NCBI GenBank assembly: GCA_000828975.1
Contig: AP014683.1
Span: 2,561,700-2,625,699 of the forward strand
DNA length: 64,000 nucleotides
Origin: Burkholderiales bacterium GJ-E10
GTDB lineage: Bacteria > Pseudomonadota > Gammaproteobacteria > Burkholderiales > Burkholderiaceae_F
Reading direction: 5' to 3'
Within the stretch, counting starts at the first letter, position 1; each line of letters opens with the position of its first letter. Shown here one piece after another: positions 1 through 8,910 of the stretch. The notes beneath the pieces were generated by a model that saw only the letters and a list, made by a program, of their open reading frames with translations, made no database searches and was not told where the DNA came from. The position numbers and the translations under genes were made by a program.

Positions 1-69
1 AAAACCGAGTCGGGCCGGATCGTCACCGGCACGGCGGAACGGGGGCGGGTCGTCGAACTGCGCTTCTGA
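1..69 (+). CDS. flgA: flagellar P-ring assembly chaperone FlgA, C-terminal fragment
   Basis: Only the last 22 codons lie in the window, ending at the TGA at 67-69. The translated tail (KTESGRIVTGTAERGRVVELRF) has the short beta-rich pattern with a G-R-[IV]-V-x-G motif seen at the end of FlgA/CpaB-type SAF domains. FlgA is a periplasmic chaperone that helps FlgI build the P ring. The call rests partly on position: flgA commonly precedes flgM-flgN in beta- and gammaproteobacteria, and flgM follows here after a sigma-28-type promoter. The rest of the gene is off the left edge. Confidence 0.6.
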   Translation, partial: KTESGRIVTGTAERGRVVELRF

Positions 70-95
70 TGCTGGGCAACCTGCATGAAAGGCGC

Positions 96-122
96 TAAAG
101 TTTGCCGCCGCGAGGCCGATTC
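96..122 (+). promoter_or_regulatory. sigma-28 (FliA) promoter for flgM-flgN
   Basis: TAAAGTTT at 96-103, an 11-base spacer, then GCCGATTC at 115-122. The -35 is a perfect match to the enterobacterial FliA consensus, the spacer has the consensus length, and the -10 matches 6 of 8 positions. It lies 48 bases before flgM, so the anti-sigma factor is probably under control of the sigma factor it inhibits. Confidence 0.88.
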
Positions 123-169
123 CGGTTGACAGAGAACCCAGGAATCCATGCCTCGGGAGGAATCACACC

Positions 170-526
170 ATGAAGATCACCGGTAGTCCCTCAGGCCCCA
201 AGGGCGCGGGAAGTACGGGAGCCAGCGGCGCCGGGCGCGCCGGCGGCCGTGCCAACGCGGCCGGCCCGGCCACCGGGACGGCAGGCACCGCCGCGAGCGG
301 CGCATCCGCAGCAGCCGCATCTCCCGGCGGAACGTCCTCGGCCGCCGTTCATTTGAGTCAACTCGATGCGCAGTTTGCGCAATCGGACTTCAACGCGGCC
401 AAAGTCCACGAAATCACCTCAGCAATCGCCAACGGCAGCTATCGGGTGAATGCCGGAGCAGTTGCCGAGAAGCTGGTCGCCACGGCGGCGGCTCTGGCCG
501 GTCGGCCCCAAGGCGCCGGCGCATGA
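170..526 (+). CDS. flgM: anti-sigma-28 factor FlgM
   Basis: This 118-residue protein binds FliA (sigma-28) in the cytoplasm and is exported through the finished hook-basal body, which releases late flagellar genes. The N-terminal two thirds is a low-complexity Gly/Ala/Ser/Thr stretch, as expected for the disordered export region. The C-terminal part (about residues 75-105, with DFNAAKVHEI, ANGSYRVN and AVAEKLV) is the conserved sigma-binding helix region. The ATG is preceded by a strong GGGAGGA site. It is somewhat longer than the roughly 97-residue enteric FlgM because of the Ala/Gly expansion. It lies behind a sigma-28 promoter and its stop overlaps the flgN start (ATGA), so the two genes are translationally coupled. 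Confidence 0.93.
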   Translation: MKITGSPSGPKGAGSTGASGAGRAGGRANAAGPATGTAGTAASGASAAAASPGGTSSAAVHLSQLDAQFAQSDFNAAKVHEITSAIANGSYRVNAGAVAEKLVATAAALAGRPQGAGA

Positions 527-864
527 TCCGAAGCGGCCCGATGGAATCGACGATCACCGAACTGATCGACTGCCTCGAGCAGGAGCATCGGGCTCTGCTT
601 GCGGAGGATGTGGTGACGCTGGAATCCGTCGTGGCCCGCAAGGAACGCCTTCTTTCCGCCATCTCTTCCCTGCAGGCCGGCGACCGCCGCGCAACGGCGG
701 CGCTCACTGGCCTGCTGACGCGCGCGCGGGCCCTGAATGAGCGCAATGCCGCAACGCTGACGCCGCGCATGGCGTTCAACCGCGTCCGGCTGAATGCGCT
801 GCACGGCGCGCGAAACGGCGACGCCGCGGTCTATACCGCGCGCGGCGCGTTCTCGGCGCGGTAA
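523..864 (+). CDS. flgN: flagellar chaperone FlgN (hook-filament junction protein chaperone)
   Basis: This 113-residue, largely alpha-helical protein has the FlgN signature: an N-terminal LIDCLEQEHRALLAEDVVTLE segment followed by a helix with LxxVVARKERLLSAI. FlgN keeps FlgK and FlgL unfolded and escorts them to the export gate. The start overlaps the flgM stop by four bases. A second in-frame ATG at 541 (MESTIT...) is an alternative, since FlgN proteins often begin close to this point. A bidirectional hairpin follows about 80 bases downstream, so flgMN is probably a two-gene transcript. Confidence 0.88.
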   Translation: MIRSGPMESTITELIDCLEQEHRALLAEDVVTLESVVARKERLLSAISSLQAGDRRATAALTGLLTRARALNERNAATLTPRMAFNRVRLNALHGARNGDAAVYTARGAFSAR

Positions 865-944
865 TCGCGTACGTACCCTCGCAAGCACGTACCCCTGGTT
901 TCCCACCGGTAGCGGCTGCGCTTCGCGCGGCCGGAAGACGCAAA

Positions 945-976
945 AAAAGACCCGTCCGGTTTGGGACGGGTCTTTT
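945..976. terminator. bidirectional intrinsic terminator between flgN and the chemoreceptor gene
   Basis: A perfect 13-bp stem (945-957 paired with 964-976) with a 6-base loop. It has an A-run before the left arm and T-rich sequence on the right arm, so it can end transcription from both flgN (plus) and the convergent chemoreceptor gene (minus). Confidence 0.93.
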
Positions 977-1017
977 CCTTGCCGCGCGGGTTTCGGCCGG
1001 GGCGTCGCCAGGATCGA

Positions 1018-2769
1018 TCAGAACTCTTCCCAGTCGTCCTCGGCTTTTGCGGACGGCTTCATCGTGCCGGTGGACGCCGGGGCCGAGGCCGGAGCGGCGA
1101 CGGTAGCCGGGGCCCGATGCGGGGTCGCCGCCGGTGCGGTCGTTCGCGCCGATGCCTGGGCGGCGGCAATCACGCGCGTCGCCTCGCTCTGACCGACCTT
1201 GAAGGTCGCCACCGATTGCGCCAACTGCACCGCCTGCTCGCGCAGGCTGGCCGCTGCGGCAGCGCTTTCCTCGACCAGGGCGGCATTCTGCTGCGTCATC
1301 TGATCGAGTTGCGTCACCGCGGTGTTCACCTGGCTGATTCCCGAGTTCTGCTCCATCGTCGCCGACGCGATCTCCGCCAGCAGATCGGTCACGCGCCGGA
1401 CCTGATCGACCAGATCGCGCATGGTCTTGCCCGCATCGGTGACCTGACGCGAACCGCTCTCGACCTTGGCCACCGAGTCGGCGATCAGCGACTTGATCTC
1501 GCGCGCCGCCTGCGCACTACGCTGCGCGAGGTTGCGCACCTCGCCGGCCACGACCGCAAAGCCGCGACCCTGCTCGCCGGCGCGCGCGGCTTCCACCGCG
1601 GCATTCAAGGCGAGGATGTTGGTCTGGAACGCGATCCCGTCGATGACTCCGATGATCTCGGCGATTTTGCGGCTGCTCGCTTCGATTTCGCCCATCGTTT
1701 CGACGACCTGGCCCACCGCCTTGCCGCCGCGACCCGCGACGTCGGACGCCGCGGCAGCCAGTTGGTTGGCCTGGCGCGCGGAGTCGGTATTCTGCTTGAC
1801 GGTGCTGGACAACTGCTCCATCGATGCCGCGGTCTGTTCCAGGCTGCTCGCCTGCTGCTCGGTACGGGCGGACAGGTCGGAATTGCCGCTGGCAATCTGA
1901 TCCGATGCGGTTGCGACCGAATCGACCCCGGCACGCACGGTCGTGACGACCTTGCGCAGACCGCTCACCATGCTGTCCAAGGAGCGCTGGAGATGGGCGA
2001 GTTCGTCATTGCCTTCCGCCACGACCTCGCAGGTCAGATCACCCTTGGAGACGGCGTCGGCAACGCGGATCGACATTTCCAGCGGCCTCGTGATCGACCG
2101 CGTGAGCACCACGCCCAGTCCGATCGCGAACACCACGCCGGCGGCCGTGAGCGCGCCGATGATCCAGGCACTGGTATGAAACACCTGGGTGGTGGCCGCC
2201 GCATCCGCCGCGGAATTGCTGACCTTCCATTCGACCATGGCATGCAGGGTCGTCTCCGCAGTGCTCAGCACGTTGCTGAAATCATCGCTGATCGTGATCG
2301 GGGCAACCGGCGCCGCTCCCCCCTGGGCTGCGCCCGGAGCGGGGGCCGCCGAGCGGGCCGCGATGGCATCCGCGACGGTCGCGAAATCCTTGCCGTATTG
2401 GTCGAGCATCGAGGCCGCGAGGGTGGCCAGGCCCTTGCCCTGATCCGAGCTATCGAACAACGGTGCGGCCTTCTCGAGATTCGCGATCGCGTCCTTGTAG
2501 GACTGGCGCGCCTGCTCGACCAGCGTCGAGCGCGCGTCGGCGTTCGTGGTGAGAATCGCCTGCTCCAGTGCCTGCGCCGAATAGGCCGCGGACGCCTCCG
2601 CCCGCGCGGCCAGCTTCAGACCGCTGAGATCGTCTTGATACATCGCCTGGGCACGCTGATCCATTCGCCAGGTTCCCCACGCGCCGATGGCGCCGATGGC
2701 CCCGCCGATCAACGCCAGGAACAAAAACGAAGTAAGCAGTCGCTTGGAGATTGCGAATCGGTTCAGCAT
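1018..2769 (-). CDS. methyl-accepting chemotaxis protein (Tar/Tsr-like)
   Basis: A 583-residue transmembrane chemoreceptor. It has an N-terminal membrane helix (about residues 11-33), a periplasmic four-helix sensing region of about 170 residues with an Ala/Pro/Gly-rich stretch (SAAPAPGAAQGGAAP), a second membrane helix (about 203-224), a HAMP domain (RSITRPLEMSIRVADAVSKG) and the cytoplasmic signalling hairpin. The hairpin tip IAFQTNILALNAAVEAARAG is the conserved CheA/CheW contact site. The very C-terminus ends DDWEEF, resembling the NWETF-type tether for CheR/CheB after a flexible Ala/Pro/Thr linker. It sits 73 bases downstream of cheW on the same strand, so the two are probably co-transcribed. 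The ligand cannot be told from the sequence. Confidence 0.95.
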   Translation of the reverse strand: MLNRFAISKRLLTSFLFLALIGGAIGAIGAWGTWRMDQRAQAMYQDDLSGLKLAARAEASAAYSAQALEQAILTTNADARSTLVEQARQSYKDAIANLEKAAPLFDSSDQGKGLATLAASMLDQYGKDFATVADAIAARSAAPAPGAAQGGAAPVAPITISDDFSNVLSTAETTLHAMVEWKVSNSAADAAATTQVFHTSAWIIGALTAAGVVFAIGLGVVLTRSITRPLEMSIRVADAVSKGDLTCEVVAEGNDELAHLQRSLDSMVSGLRKVVTTVRAGVDSVATASDQIASGNSDLSARTEQQASSLEQTAASMEQLSSTVKQNTDSARQANQLAAAASDVAGRGGKAVGQVVETMGEIEASSRKIAEIIGVIDGIAFQTNILALNAAVEAARAGEQGRGFAVVAGEVRNLAQRSAQAAREIKSLIADSVAKVESGSRQVTDAGKTMRDLVDQVRRVTDLLAEIASATMEQNSGISQVNTAVTQLDQMTQQNAALVEESAAAAASLREQAVQLAQSVATFKVGQSEATRVIAAAQASARTTAPAATPHRAPATVAAPASAPASTGTMKPSAKAEDDWEEF

Positions 2770-2842
2770 GATGGAACGCCCCTAATCGTTTGCGGTACTT
2801 CCGGTCCGGTACCGCGTTGCCCTTTGGCTTTGGGTCGTGCGC

Positions 2843-3364
2843 CTAGGCCGGCACGGCCGCTTCCTGGTGCGCTTGGCTGATCAGCGCCATATCCGCGCTC
2901 GACATCAGACGATCGATGTCGATCAAAATCAGCATGCGCTCTTCCTCTCCGGACCGGATGCTGCCCAGCCCGGTGATGTAGTCCTGATCCAGCAGGGAAC
3001 TGAATTCCGGCGCCGGCTTGATCTGCTCGGGGGAAAGTTCCAGCACATCGCTGACGGAGTCGACGACGGCACCGACCACCCGGCCATTGATGTTCAGGAT
3101 GATGACGACGGTGAAGGCGTCGTACCGGGCCTCCCCGAGGTTGAATTTCATGCGCAGATCGACGATCGGCACGATGACGCCGCGCAGATTGATCACCCCC
3201 TTGATGAAGGTCGGCGCGCCGGCGATGCGGGTCACGGTGTCGTAGCCGCGGATCTCCTGCACCTTCAGGATGTCGATCCCATACTCCTCGCCCCCGAGAC
3301 GGAAGGTCAGGAATTCCTGGATCCGGGCCGGGTTCTTGGCCTCAAAGCGCTCCATCACGCCCAT
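2843..3364 (-). CDS. cheW: chemotaxis coupling protein CheW
   Basis: This 173-residue protein links chemoreceptors to the CheA kinase. The whole length is one CheW beta-barrel domain: [22 protein letters not shown] near the start, then [22 protein letters not shown], a receptor/CheA-binding pattern typical of the family, then [16 protein letters not shown] chose the ATG at 3364 rather than the in-frame TTG at 3370 because AAGGAG lies six bases before the ATG. Its neighbours are fliA upstream and the chemoreceptor downstream. CheA is not in the window. Confidence 0.95.
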   Translation of the reverse strand: MGVMERFEAKNPARIQEFLTFRLGGEEYGIDILKVQEIRGYDTVTRIAGAPTFIKGVINLRGVIVPIVDLRMKFNLGEARYDAFTVVIILNINGRVVGAVVDSVSDVLELSPEQIKPAPEFSSLLDQDYITGLGSIRSGEEERMLILIDIDRLMSSADMALISQAHQEAAVPA

Positions 3365-3455
3365 GTGCAACTCCTTGCAATTCGGCGCGGGTGCGCCGAG
3401 ACCAACACATTGGATGCTGCGATTGTGGGTTGCGCCGGCCCCTCGCGTTCCGCGG

Positions 3456-3475
3456 AAAAAGGCCGGTTTTCCGGC
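3456..3475 (-). terminator. short intrinsic terminator after fliA
   Basis: On the minus strand, a GCCGG/CCGGC stem with an AAAA loop (3475 to 3462) is followed by CTTTTT. It begins one base after the fliA stop codon. The stem is only 5 bp, so termination may be partial and cheW could receive read-through. Confidence 0.6.
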
Positions 3476-4210
3476 TCACCAGCTCTTCAGCTTGGCCCGC
3501 AGCCGGGATACCGCCTGGCTGTGCAACTGGCAAACCCGCGACTCGGTCACGCCCATCACGGCGCCGATTTCGCGAAGGTTGAGGTCCTGCTCGTAGTACA
3601 TGCTCATCAACAACTTCTCGCGCTCGGGCAGGTTCTCGATGGCCTCGACCAGCGCAGCGCGAAAGCGCTTGTCGCGCAGGATCCCCATCGGTTCGCTGTC
3701 GGTCTGCGGCAGATGGCGTTCGAGATAATCCTCGTCGTTGTCCCCGCCGCCGAGATCGTCGAAATAGATCAGTTGCGCGCCACGGGCCTCGGCCAGGAGT
3801 TCCTGGTACTCGCCAACGGACATGTCGAGTTCCCGCGCGATCTCGCTCTCCTGCGGCGGGCGCCGCAGGCGCTGCTCGACGCGGTGGATGGCGTTTTCGA
3901 TTTCGCGTTGGCTTTTGCGCGCAGACCGGGGCATCCAGTCGCCGGCGCGCAGTTCGTCGAGCATGGCGCCGCGGATCCGGCTCGCCGCGTAGACCTCGAA
4001 CTGCGTCCCCTGCGACGCCTCGTAGCGGCCGACCGCATCCATGAGACCGATCATGCCGGCCTGGATCAGATCGTCGACCTCGACGTTTGCCGGCAGCTTC
4101 GCGACCATCTGGTGCGCGATCCGTCGCACCAAGGGCGCATACTGCTTGGCATAGTCCTGGTCTCGCTCCAGCGTTCCGCGTGCGGTATACACGAAAGCGT
4201 CGCTCTTCAA
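3476..4210 (-). CDS. fliA: flagellar sigma factor FliA (sigma-28)
   Basis: The RNA polymerase sigma factor for late flagellar and chemotaxis genes. Region 2 (YAPLVRRIAHQM, VEVDDLIQAGMIGLMDAVGRY), the FEVYAASRIRGAMLDELR segment and region 3 are clear. Region 4 (LPEREKLLMSMYYEQDLNLREIGAVMGVTESRVCQLHSQAV) is the -35-binding helix-turn-helix. I start it at the TTG at 4210, whose last bases overlap the flhG stop (TTGA). This gives 244 residues beginning KSDAFVYTARG, close to the 239 of E. coli FliA. An upstream in-frame TTG at 4273 would add 21 low-complexity residues inside flhG. It is the last gene of flhB-flhA-flhF-flhG-fliA, whose first gene has a sigma-28 promoter, which implies positive feedback. 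Confidence 0.94.
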   Translation of the reverse strand: MKSDAFVYTARGTLERDQDYAKQYAPLVRRIAHQMVAKLPANVEVDDLIQAGMIGLMDAVGRYEASQGTQFEVYAASRIRGAMLDELRAGDWMPRSARKSQREIENAIHRVEQRLRRPPQESEIARELDMSVGEYQELLAEARGAQLIYFDDLGGGDNDEDYLERHLPQTDSEPMGILRDKRFRAALVEAIENLPEREKLLMSMYYEQDLNLREIGAVMGVTESRVCQLHSQAVSRLRAKLKSW

Positions 4211-4974
4211 ATTACGGTCTCCACGAGCGGCGGGTGCTCCCCCGTGGGGTCCGCCGGCATCTCCGCCAGCCAAAGATCCTCCACCGGTTCGGCCGCCAAT
4301 ACCCTCGCGCCGAAATGCCGGCGTGCGATCGCCGCCGTTCCCGACAACAGCCTACCGGCTGCCGCCTTGCCCATTCCCGAAAAAAGAAGGCGGAAATCGG
4401 CGATCTCCGTGTCGCTCATGGTCTGCCGAATCGCCGCGAGCGCACCGGTTCCGGCGTCCGGGCTCGAATCCATCGGGATCAGCGCCTGCCGCAACGCCGC
4501 CAGCTCGCCGATGCGCCGCAGGAACGCCAACCGCGCCGGCGGCAGCGTCAGGACGATGTGCTGCACGCGCGCCCCGACCGACTCGATCGCCTGGGTGACC
4601 CGCGCCGCCTGTCCCTCTTCCCCGCAGGCACGATCGATCGCGCGCGCCGCCGGCAGCACCCACAGCGACACGGCCGGCACGGCGAGGACCGCATCGCCGA
4701 GATGGCAATCCCCTTCGAGCGCATGATCGAGGTCGTAGCGCGCCTTGAGTCCGAACGCGTGGGCGACCTGGCTGCGGGCCCCATCGATGATCAGCGTCGG
4801 CGTCGGGCCGTGCGTACCCATCCGTTCGGAAATTTCCTGCGCCCGTCGGGCAATCGCCGTCGCCTGGCCCACGGTGCGACCCGCAGGCTGGATGACGAGC
4901 GACCAGCGTGCCGGACGGCGCCCGAACATCCGGCGCAGACCGCTTGCCTGGTCCGATGATTGGAACGGCCTCAT
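4207..4974 (-). CDS. flhG: FlhG/FleN-like flagellar number regulator with degenerate P-loop
   Basis: A 255-residue MinD-family-like protein. The N-terminus (MRPFQSSDQASGLRRMF) is the conserved activation helix of FlhG, with the DQAxGLR motif that stimulates FlhF GTPase. The expected Walker A (GKGGVGKT) is replaced at residues 29-39 by PAGRTVGQAT, lacking both the signature and the catalytic lysine. A LIIDGA strand resembles switch I. ATP binding and the ATP-dependent dimer of classical FlhG therefore look lost or altered, while the FlhF contact is kept. I chose the ATG at 4974, seven bases after the flhF stop, because the longer reading frame adds only basic residues inside flhF. Degenerate FlhG proteins are known in some betaproteobacteria. 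Confidence 0.85.
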   Translation of the reverse strand: MRPFQSSDQASGLRRMFGRRPARWSLVIQPAGRTVGQATAIARRAQEISERMGTHGPTPTLIIDGARSQVAHAFGLKARYDLDHALEGDCHLGDAVLAVPAVSLWVLPAARAIDRACGEEGQAARVTQAIESVGARVQHIVLTLPPARLAFLRRIGELAALRQALIPMDSSPDAGTGALAAIRQTMSDTEIADFRLLFSGMGKAAAGRLLSGTAAIARRHFGARVLAAEPVEDLWLAEMPADPTGEHPPLVETVI

Positions 4975-4981
4975 GAGCGGA

Positions 4982-6748
4982 TCAGGACGCCCGTACCGCC
5001 AGTTCCTGCGCCGCCGCACCCGCGACGAACGCCTGGGCCTCCTCGCCATCCAAGGAAAACGAGGAGCCGAACGGCTTCAACGCGATGTGCGCGAGCAGTG
5101 CGGGGTTGGCCGCGTGCCAATCCTCCGGAACCCGCTGGCCATTGGTGATTCCGAGCAGCGGCGCGCGATAGCGCATCATGCAGTCGAGGGCACCGCCGAT
5201 CCGCGCCGCCTCATCGATCTTGGTCAACACCGTGCCCTGCATGGTCCCCAACCGCCATGCCCGCGACACCTCGTCGAGCGTCTCGGCATGCGACGCGGCG
5301 TTGAGCAACAGGACCCGCTGGATGGGCTGGTCGGCGAATCGCACTTCGTCGAGCAAGCCCAGCATTTCCGTCAGGCGCTGGTCGCGCTGCGACATCCCGC
5401 AGGTGTCGATCAGGACGGTGCGCTTGCCGCGCAGCGACGCCAGAAGATCCTTCAGGCTCGAGGCGTCGTGGGCCGCGAACACCGGCACGCCGAGGATGCG
5501 TCCGTAACTGCGCAATTGTTCGTGCGCGCCGATCCGGTAGGAGTCGAGCGTGATCAGGCCGAGGCTCGACGCACCGTGGCGCACCGCATGCCGGGCCGCC
5601 AGCTTGGCGATCGTCGTGGTCTTGCCAACCCCGGTGGGCCCGACCAGCGCAATCGCACCGGTGCCGGATGCCGGGTTTTCGTCCTCGACCGGACAGTGGA
5701 CGTTGCGCGCCACCACCGCCTGCAGCCAGGCGTCGGCCTGCGCAGCCTCCAGGCCGGCGGGCGTCTTTTCGGCAACGCGGCGCGCCAGCTCCGGGGAAAA
5801 CCCCGACATCAACAGGCGAATCATCACCTGCCGGGCCAGCACGAGCTGCCCGGGCGCGGTCGTCGCGGCAAGCGGCCGGGTCGCCGCGACCTTCGACGCA
5901 AGGTTGACTTCCAGGTTGGAGAGCCGATCCGCCAGCACGGAACGCAGCGACCGCAACTCCTCCATCACGCGGGTGTCGCCCGTCGGCGAGGATGGCTGGG
6001 TTCCCGCAGCGACCCCGCCCGCCGTGGTCGACGGCGCGGTGACGAACAGGTCCGGCACCGGGGCAGTCACGGCCGGCGCTGCAGCAACCGGCGGCGGCGC
6101 AGTTGTCGCCGCCGCCGTCGCCGAAAGTGCCATGGCAGGTGCCCCGGAAAGTGCCGCGGCAGGCGCTGCAGGAGGTACGGATGCCGCCGGCTGCAAGGTC
6201 GGCGACGCGGGCTCCGCGGACTGCGACAGGAAGGGCTCCGCCCGCGAAGGGCGGCGACGGAACACGGCGGGCGCAGCGCGTGCGACCGACTCCGCCGCGA
6301 CGGCAACGGGATGGATCGCTGCGGCGGGGCGCGACACCGGAGGTGCCGGTTCGTCGTCGGCGTGCGCGACGTCGTCGTACATCGCCGCGCCGCCGAGGCG
6401 CGGCTGCGCGATGGTGGTCTGTCGACGGATGAATTCCTGGAACGACTCCGGCATGGCACGACCGGCGCGAGCCGGCTCCGGCTTCGCCGCGGCCGGCTTG
6501 CGCGGCGCGGGAGGAAGCTTGCTACGCATGGCGACGCTCGCCGAAGTGGCCGCGGCGGCCGAGGCCACGTTGACCGGCTCGAACTCGTCGACCAGGTTGC
6601 GCATTTGTCCCTCGGCCGCGGCGATGATCTCGATGCGCCCGGAATCCAGGCGGCGGTTGGACAGGATGACCGCTTCGGCCCCCAGCTCCAGGCGAACCCG
6701 ATGCAGGGCCTCGCGGGCGGTCGTCGCTACATATCGTCTGAATCCCAT
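4982..6748 (-). CDS. flhF: SRP-family GTPase FlhF
   Basis: A 588-residue flagellar placement and assembly GTPase. The first 60 residues (MGFRRYVATTAREALHRVRLELG) are the basic B domain. A long Ala/Pro-rich linker of about 250 residues follows, then a helical N domain and the G domain. In the G domain I see G1 GPTGVGKTT (with TIAKLAAR), the SRP-specific LDSYRIGAHEQL segment, G3 as DTCGMSQRD (usually DTAG) and G4 TKIDEA. Start at an ATG with AAGGAG seven bases before it. FlhF recruits early basal-body parts to the membrane and is normally governed by FlhG, the next gene. Confidence 0.95.
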   Translation of the reverse strand: MGFRRYVATTAREALHRVRLELGAEAVILSNRRLDSGRIEIIAAAEGQMRNLVDEFEPVNVASAAAATSASVAMRSKLPPAPRKPAAAKPEPARAGRAMPESFQEFIRRQTTIAQPRLGGAAMYDDVAHADDEPAPPVSRPAAAIHPVAVAAESVARAAPAVFRRRPSRAEPFLSQSAEPASPTLQPAASVPPAAPAAALSGAPAMALSATAAATTAPPPVAAAPAVTAPVPDLFVTAPSTTAGGVAAGTQPSSPTGDTRVMEELRSLRSVLADRLSNLEVNLASKVAATRPLAATTAPGQLVLARQVMIRLLMSGFSPELARRVAEKTPAGLEAAQADAWLQAVVARNVHCPVEDENPASGTGAIALVGPTGVGKTTTIAKLAARHAVRHGASSLGLITLDSYRIGAHEQLRSYGRILGVPVFAAHDASSLKDLLASLRGKRTVLIDTCGMSQRDQRLTEMLGLLDEVRFADQPIQRVLLLNAASHAETLDEVSRAWRLGTMQGTVLTKIDEAARIGGALDCMMRYRAPLLGITNGQRVPEDWHAANPALLAHIALKPFGSSFSLDGEEAQAFVAGAAAQELAVRAS

Positions 6749-6810
6749 GGCGTTCTCCTTGCCGCTTCCGTCTTATACCGCGTTCCCGATCAATCCGTCG
6801 TACCAACCCG

Positions 6811-8901
6811 TCATGCCCGTGCGCCGAGGACGTTGTTCACCCGGATCACGCTCGTCTCCGGAACCTCCGCGTGCCCCAGCACCCGCAGCCGGGGCGCGGC
6901 GCGCTTGAGCAGCCGCGCCAGCGGCAGCCGCAAACGGTCCGGCACCAGCAGCGTCGGCGTGACGCCGATTTCTTCCTGCCGCTTCGCCACGGCCGCCGCG
7001 TTGCGCTGCAGCGCATCGACCAGCCCGGGCTCGAACGCCGGCACCTCGCCGGGCGCGCCCAGGGATTGGACGAGCAGCTTTTCCAGATCCTGATCCAGCG
7101 CGATCACCGGCAGTTCGCGCGTCGAGCCGAACCACGCCTGCGCGATCGACGCGCGCAGCGCGGTCCGCACCATCGCCGTCAACTCCGACGCGTCCGTGCT
7201 GCGGGTGGCGCCGTCGGCAAGGGTTTCGAGAATCGTGCGCAGATCGCGGATGTGAACCCCCTCGTCGAGCAGATTCGCGAGGATCTTCTGCAGCGTGGCG
7301 ACCGGGATCAGCTTCGGCACCAGATCGTCGACGAGTTTGGGATAGTTGCGTCCGAAGTGGTCGAGCAGCGCCTGCGTCTCCGCCCGGCCGAGCAGCTGTC
7401 CGGCATTCGTCAGCAGCAAGTGATTGATGTGGGTCGCGATCACCGTCGCGCAGTCGACGACCGTATAGCCCAGGACCTGGGCGGAATCCTTCGCACCCGC
7501 GTCGATCCAGATCGCCGGCAGGCCGAACGCCGGATCCTGGGTCGGGGTTCCCGGCAGCGCCTGGGTGATATTCCCCGGGTTGATCGCCAGGAACTGCCCG
7601 GAGAAGGCCTCTCCCTCGCCGACCACCACACCCTTGAGCAGGACCCGGTACTGGGTCGGCTTGAGGTCGAGGTTGTCGCGGATGTGCACCGACGGCGGCA
7701 GGAAGCCGACTTCCTGGGCGAACTTCTTGCGAATCGCCTTGATGCGCTTCAGCAACTCGCCGTCCGCCTTGGCGTCGACGAGCGAGATCAGGCGGTATCC
7801 GACCTCCAGCCCCACCACATCCACCGGAACGATGTCGTCCCAGCTTGCCTCCTGCGCCGCGGCGGGGACGGGCGTCGCCGCGGCCTCCTCCTGCGCCTTC
7901 TTCTCGTCCCCCTGCTTTGCTCGCCGCACCAGGAACCAGGCTGCATAGCCACACAGCGCCGCAAGCATCAGGAAGACCATCGACGGCATCCCCGGAATGC
8001 TGCCGAGGATCGCGAGGATCGCCGCGGTGATCCCCAGAGCGCGCGGAGTCGCCATCACGCTGTCGAGAATCTGCGTGCCGATGTCGTTGTCGTCCTTGCC
8101 GACGCGCGAAACGATGAGACCCGCCGCGATCGAGATCGTCAGTGCCGGGATCTGGGCGACCAGGCCGTCGCCGATGGTGAGCAGGACATAATTGTTGACC
8201 GCCGACATGATCGGCATGCCGTGCTGCAGGACGCCGATCGCCAGGCCGCCGATGATGTTGATGAACAGGACGAGGATCCCGGCCACCGCGTCACCGCGCA
8301 CGAACTTGCTCGCGCCGTCCATCGCACCGTAGAAGTCGGCTTCCAGCGCGACCTCGGAACGGCGACGGCGAGCCTCCTTGTCGTCGATCAGCCCGGAATT
8401 CATGTCGGCATCGATCGCCATCTGCTTGCCAGGCATCGCGTCGAGGGTGAAGCGGGCGGCCACCTCGGCGATCCGCCCCGCGCCTTTGGTGACGACCATG
8501 AAGTTGATCACCACCAGGATCGCGAACACGATCAGACCGACGGTGAAGTTGCCGCCGATCACGAAGTGGCCGAACGACTCGATGACCTTGCCGGCGGCGC
8601 CCGCACCGGTGTGTCCGCGCGTCAGCACCACCCGCGTCGACGCGACGTTGAGCGACAGCCGCATCAAGGTGGTGAGCAGCAGAACCGTTGGGAAGGCGGC
8701 GAAGTCGAGCGGCTTCTTCGTATAGGTCGCCACCATCAGGATCACCAGCGCCAGCGCGATGTTGAAGGTGAACAGGATGTCGAGCGCAAACGGCGGCAGC
8801 GGCAGCATCATCATCGCGAGGATGAGGAACACCACCAGCGGCACGGCCAGCGATCGCCAGGGAATCGACTGGAACAGCGGATGATTCAGAACTGCGTTCA
8901 T
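6811..8901 (-). CDS. flhA: flagellar export gate protein FlhA
   Basis: The 696-residue major channel-forming subunit of the flagellar type III export gate. The N-terminal half holds eight or so membrane helices (LAVPLVVFLILAMMMLPLPPFALDI onward). The conserved FHIPEP-family loop after them includes GLIDDKEARRRRSEVALEADFYGAMDGASKFVRGDA. The cytoplasmic C-terminal half (about residues 360-690) forms the ring that docks chaperone-substrate complexes. Length is typical of the family. It starts nine bases after flhB and 62 bases before flhF in one operon. Confidence 0.97.
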   Translation of the reverse strand: MNAVLNHPLFQSIPWRSLAVPLVVFLILAMMMLPLPPFALDILFTFNIALALVILMVATYTKKPLDFAAFPTVLLLTTLMRLSLNVASTRVVLTRGHTGAGAAGKVIESFGHFVIGGNFTVGLIVFAILVVINFMVVTKGAGRIAEVAARFTLDAMPGKQMAIDADMNSGLIDDKEARRRRSEVALEADFYGAMDGASKFVRGDAVAGILVLFINIIGGLAIGVLQHGMPIMSAVNNYVLLTIGDGLVAQIPALTISIAAGLIVSRVGKDDNDIGTQILDSVMATPRALGITAAILAILGSIPGMPSMVFLMLAALCGYAAWFLVRRAKQGDEKKAQEEAAATPVPAAAQEASWDDIVPVDVVGLEVGYRLISLVDAKADGELLKRIKAIRKKFAQEVGFLPPSVHIRDNLDLKPTQYRVLLKGVVVGEGEAFSGQFLAINPGNITQALPGTPTQDPAFGLPAIWIDAGAKDSAQVLGYTVVDCATVIATHINHLLLTNAGQLLGRAETQALLDHFGRNYPKLVDDLVPKLIPVATLQKILANLLDEGVHIRDLRTILETLADGATRSTDASELTAMVRTALRASIAQAWFGSTRELPVIALDQDLEKLLVQSLGAPGEVPAFEPGLVDALQRNAAAVAKRQEEIGVTPTLLVPDRLRLPLARLLKRAAPRLRVLGHAEVPETSVIRVNNVLGARA

Positions 8902-8910
8902 ATTCTGCGG

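Noticed and set aside
961-2880. Plus-strand 639-codon open frame opposite the chemoreceptor
   Set aside because: Rich in Arg/His/Gly, no recognisable domain; it is the GC-driven antisense shadow of the chemoreceptor gene.
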